Shown here in pieces: positions 5,043-7,442 of a stretch of 7,442 nt of DNA. The first letter of the stretch is position 1; each line of letters opens with the position of its first letter. Origin of the DNA: Clostridia bacterium (lineage in GTDB: Bacteria > Bacillota > Clostridia > Oscillospirales > Acutalibacteraceae); NCBI GenBank assembly GCA_900766945.1, contig CAAFXD010000174.1, positions 1 to 7,442 on the forward strand, read 5' to 3'. A program made the translations under genes and the position numbers. The notes under the pieces were generated by a model, which saw only the letters and a list, made by a program, of their open reading frames with translations, was not told the origin of the DNA and searched no databases.

Positions 5043-5071
5043 TTGATTTTTTACTGTACGCGTGTTAAAAT
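5043..5071 (+). promoter_or_regulatory. Sigma-A promoter of mutS2
   Basis: TTGATT (5043-5048), a 17-nt spacer and TAAAAT (5066-5071) precede the gene. Transcription would start near 5078, leaving a leader of about 42 nt. The promoter lies immediately after the repeat block. Confidence 0.7.
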
Positions 5072-5119
5072 ACCAATATATGTCCTCTGAATATAGAAAC
5101 ACAAAGGAAAACCTTGCAT

Positions 5120-7442
5120 ATGAACAAGCATTTTGAAGCCTTAGAGCTTCCGAAAATTTTAGAAAAGTTAGGCAATTTGACCGCCTGCGACGAGGCACGC
5201 GAACGCGCGCTGTCTCTCAAACCGCAGACCGAGTATTTCGAGGCACAGCGTCTATTGGAAGAAACCGAGGCGGCACATATTTTGATTGCCAAATTCGGTG
5301 CGCCGTCGTTCGGCGGGCTTTGCAATGTCAACAATTCCCTCCACCGTGCCGAGGCCGGCAGTACGCTGTCTATGCGTGAACTGTTAACGGTCGCGCAGGT
5401 GTTGCGCGTGTTGCGCGGGATTCTCGCGTGGCACGAAAAGTGCGCGGGGCTTACCACGGCGATTGACGATTTGTTCCAAAGCATTTGTGCCAATAAATAT
5501 TTGGAGGATAAAATCAACACCGCGATTTTGTCCGAGGACGAAATGTCCGACAACGCCTCACCTCAACTCAAATCCATTCGCCGTAAAATGAAACAGCAGG
5601 ACGCGAAAATCCGCGAACAGTTAGACAAACTTCTGCGTTCGCCCGCCTACAAGAACAGCTTGCAGGAGGCGATTGTCACCCAACGCAACGGGCGCTTTGT
5701 TGTCCCCGTGAAAAGCGAGCACCGCGCCGAGGTTGCGGGTATGGTACACGATACTTCCTCGAGCGGCTCGACGGTTTTTATCGAGCCCGCGAGCGTGGTG
5801 GAGGCGAACAATGAAATCAAGGTGCTCGAAAGCAAAGAGCGCGACGAAATCGAGCGCATTTTGGCGGAACTTTCCGCCGAGGCGGGCGCGTTTTATGACA
5901 GCATCAAAATCAGTTATGAAAGCGCCGTCGAACTCAATTTGATTTTCTCCAAAGCCAATCTTGCCTATCAAATGAAAGCAAGCAAGCCGATATTAAATGC
6001 GTTCGGTGAAATCGAACTGAAAAAAGCGCGCCACCCGTTGATTCCGATGCAAAAGGTTGTGCCCGTGGATATTCGCTTGGGCACGGATTTTGATTCGCTT
6101 GTGATTACAGGCCCCAACACGGGCGGCAAAACGGTTTCGATTAAAACGCTCGGGCTGTTGACTTTAATGGCATCGTGCGGGCTGTATATCCCCGCGGCGG
6201 ACAATTCCCGCGTGGCGGTGTTCGGCAAGGTGCTTGCGGACATCGGCGACGAGCAAAGCATTGAGCAGTCGCTCTCGACTTTCTCGGCGCATATGACCAA
6301 TATCGTTTCCATTGACCGCGAGGCGGACGACAATACGCTTGTATTGATTGACGAACTCGGTGCGGGTACCGACCCCGTCGAGGGCGCGGCGCTGGCGGTC
6401 GCGGTGTTAGAGGCTTTGCGCAAAAAAGGCGCCAAAATTGCCGCTACTACGCATTATTCGGAATTAAAGGAATACGCGCTTTCCACCGACCGCGTGGAAA
6501 ACGGCTCGTGTGAATTTTCGGTGGAAACGCTTGCGCCGACCTATAAATTGTTGATTGGTATTCCCGGGCGCTCCAACGCCTTTGCCATTTCCGAACGGTT
6601 GGGACTTCGGCATGAGATTATCGAGGCGGCACAGGGTTTCGTTGCCACGGAAAACCGCCGCTTTGAAGATGTGGTGGACACCTTAGAGCAAACCCGCGCC
6701 GAAATGGAACAGGAAAAAGAAAAAACACTTGCTTTACAACGCGAAATCGACGCTTTACGCCAAAAAGCGGAGAAAAAATATCAGGACGCCGCCGAAAAAG
6801 GCGAAAAAGAATTGGCGCGTGCCAAAGCAGAGGCAAATCGCTTGGTTGAAAATGCCCGCCGCGCCGCAAATTCGTTGCTGTTAGAGGTGGAACGCCTGAA
6901 AAAGGAACAGGCAAAGGAGAAAAATGCCGCTGAAATGGCGCGCAAAGCCAAAGCGGCAATGAAATCGCATCTCAATACGATTGACGATTTGACCGCCGAA
7001 CGGTTCGACACACTCGATGACGGCGATTATGTGCTCCCGCGTCCGTTACAGGTCGGCGATACGGTGTTGGTGACAACTCTCGGCACCAAAGCCACGGTTG
7101 TGACGGTGCCCGATGCAAAAGGCAACACGGAAGTGCTTTCGGGTGCGATGAAAATGAAAGTCCCGCTTGAAAATCTGCGCCTTGTCGGCGGCAAAACGGA
7201 GAGAAGCACTGTGCCCCGCCGCACGGCCGTTTCCCGCGACCGCGCGCCTGCCGTCAGCGCGATGCGTGTGGATTTGCGCGGCAAAAATGCCGAAGAAGCG
7301 CTTTTAGATTTGGATATGTTTATTGATGGCGCGGTGCGTTCGGGTCTTACCGAAATCACCATTGTCCACGGCAAAGGCACGGGGGTGCTACGCAAAGCCG
7401 TGCAAACGCATTTGCGCACGCACCCGAATATCCGTACATTCC
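5120..7442 (+). CDS. mutS2: MutS2, DNA/ribosome-acting ATPase with Smr nuclease domain; last residues beyond window edge
   Basis: MutS2 is a cytoplasmic homodimeric ATPase of the MutS superfamily without the mismatch-reading domain. Studied homologues limit recombination, and in Bacillus subtilis it also acts on collided ribosomes. The 774 visible residues show the core/lever region (1 to about 310, with GSTVFIEP at 216-223), Walker A GPNTGGKT (331-338), the MutS signature loop STFSAHM (386-392), Walker B VLIDE with D411-E412 and the following GAGTDP, and the switch TTHYSELKEYA around H445. A long charged coiled coil spans about 507-615, a KOW-like beta domain about 645-690, and the Smr domain starts near 715 with DLRG (718-721) and HGKGTG (750-755). 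The family is about 780-790 residues long, so only roughly 10-20 are missing. AGGA lies 11 nt before the ATG, a slightly long gap. It has its own promoter. Confidence 0.97.
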   Translation, partial: MNKHFEALELPKILEKLGNLTACDEARERALSLKPQTEYFEAQRLLEETEAAHILIAKFGAPSFGGLCNVNNSLHRAEAGSTLSMRELLTVAQVLRVLRGILAWHEKCAGLTTAIDDLFQSICANKYLEDKINTAILSEDEMSDNASPQLKSIRRKMKQQDAKIREQLDKLLRSPAYKNSLQEAIVTQRNGRFVVPVKSEHRAEVAGMVHDTSSSGSTVFIEPASVVEANNEIKVLESKERDEIERILAELSAEAGAFYDSIKISYESAVELNLIFSKANLAYQMKASKPILNAFGEIELKKARHPLIPMQKVVPVDIRLGTDFDSLVITGPNTGGKTVSIKTLGLLTLMASCGLYIPAADNSRVAVFGKVLADIGDEQSIEQSLSTFSAHMTNIVSIDREADDNTLVLIDELGAGTDPVEGAALAVAVLEALRKKGAKIAATTHYSELKEYALSTDRVENGSCEFSVETLAPTYKLLIGIPGRSNAFAISERLGLRHEIIEAAQGFVATENRRFEDVVDTLEQTRAEMEQEKEKTLALQREIDALRQKAEKKYQDAAEKGEKELARAKAEANRLVENARRAANSLLLEVERLKKEQAKEKNAAEMARKAKAAMKSHLNTIDDLTAERFDTLDDGDYVLPRPLQVGDTVLVTTLGTKATVVTVPDAKGNTEVLSGAMKMKVPLENLRLVGGKTERSTVPRRTAVSRDRAPAVSAMRVDLRGKNAEEALLDLDMFIDGAVRSGLTEITIVHGKGTGVLRKAVQTHLRTHPNIRTF

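Noticed and set aside
4731..5198. Small open frames on both strands across the repeat block (119 and 124 codons)
   Set aside because: They run through palindromic repeats, have low-quality composition, no ribosome binding sites and no recognisable domain. One overlaps the start of mutS2.
5065..6435. Minus-strand open frames of 70-162 codons opposite mutS2
   Set aside because: They lie wholly or mostly inside a fully intact, highly recognisable MutS2 coding region and carry no domain features.

Overview
The window looks like chromosomal DNA of a low-to-mid GC Gram-positive bacterium of class Clostridia, probably an Oscillospiraceae/Ruminococcaceae-type gut organism. Four things suggest this: strong AGGAGG-type ribosome binding sites, sigma-A type promoters, a Firmicutes-style TetR regulator, and an intergenic stretch of short GC-rich palindromes starting with a 'tgtcatcctgagcgaagcga' element of a kind often scattered in such genomes. 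The taxonomic call is inference. No marker gene such as rRNA is present.

Layout. Positions 1-1615 (minus strand) hold a two-gene operon. A TetR-family regulator is followed, with an 8-nt overlap, by a cation diffusion facilitator (CDF) transporter cut off by the left edge. Its promoter and two palindromes that could be operators lie at 1633-1694. Positions 1885-2856 (plus strand, divergent) encode an unrecognised membrane-anchored protein with a single transmembrane segment and a large outside domain. A 9-bp-arm inverted repeat covers the -35 box of its likely promoter, and it ends in a clear terminator. Positions 3011-4576 encode an extended short-chain dehydrogenase/epimerase carrying a C-terminal four-cysteine zinc ribbon, with its own promoter and terminator. 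Positions 4577-5119 have no gene. They hold the terminator, a string of palindromic elements, and then a promoter. Positions 5120-7442 encode MutS2, missing only its last few residues at the right edge.

How the genes relate. Only the TetR and CDF genes form an evident functional unit: a ligand- or metal-responsive repressor with a metal exporter whose membrane site (N-D-D-D) resembles the manganese-type CDFs. The other three genes each appear to be their own transcription unit. I see no mobile element, CRISPR array, tRNA, rRNA or defence cassette. The less ordinary items are the SDR-zinc ribbon fusion, the operator-like repeats between the divergent genes, a hairpin that shares the T-tract of a terminator, and the palindrome mosaic before mutS2.
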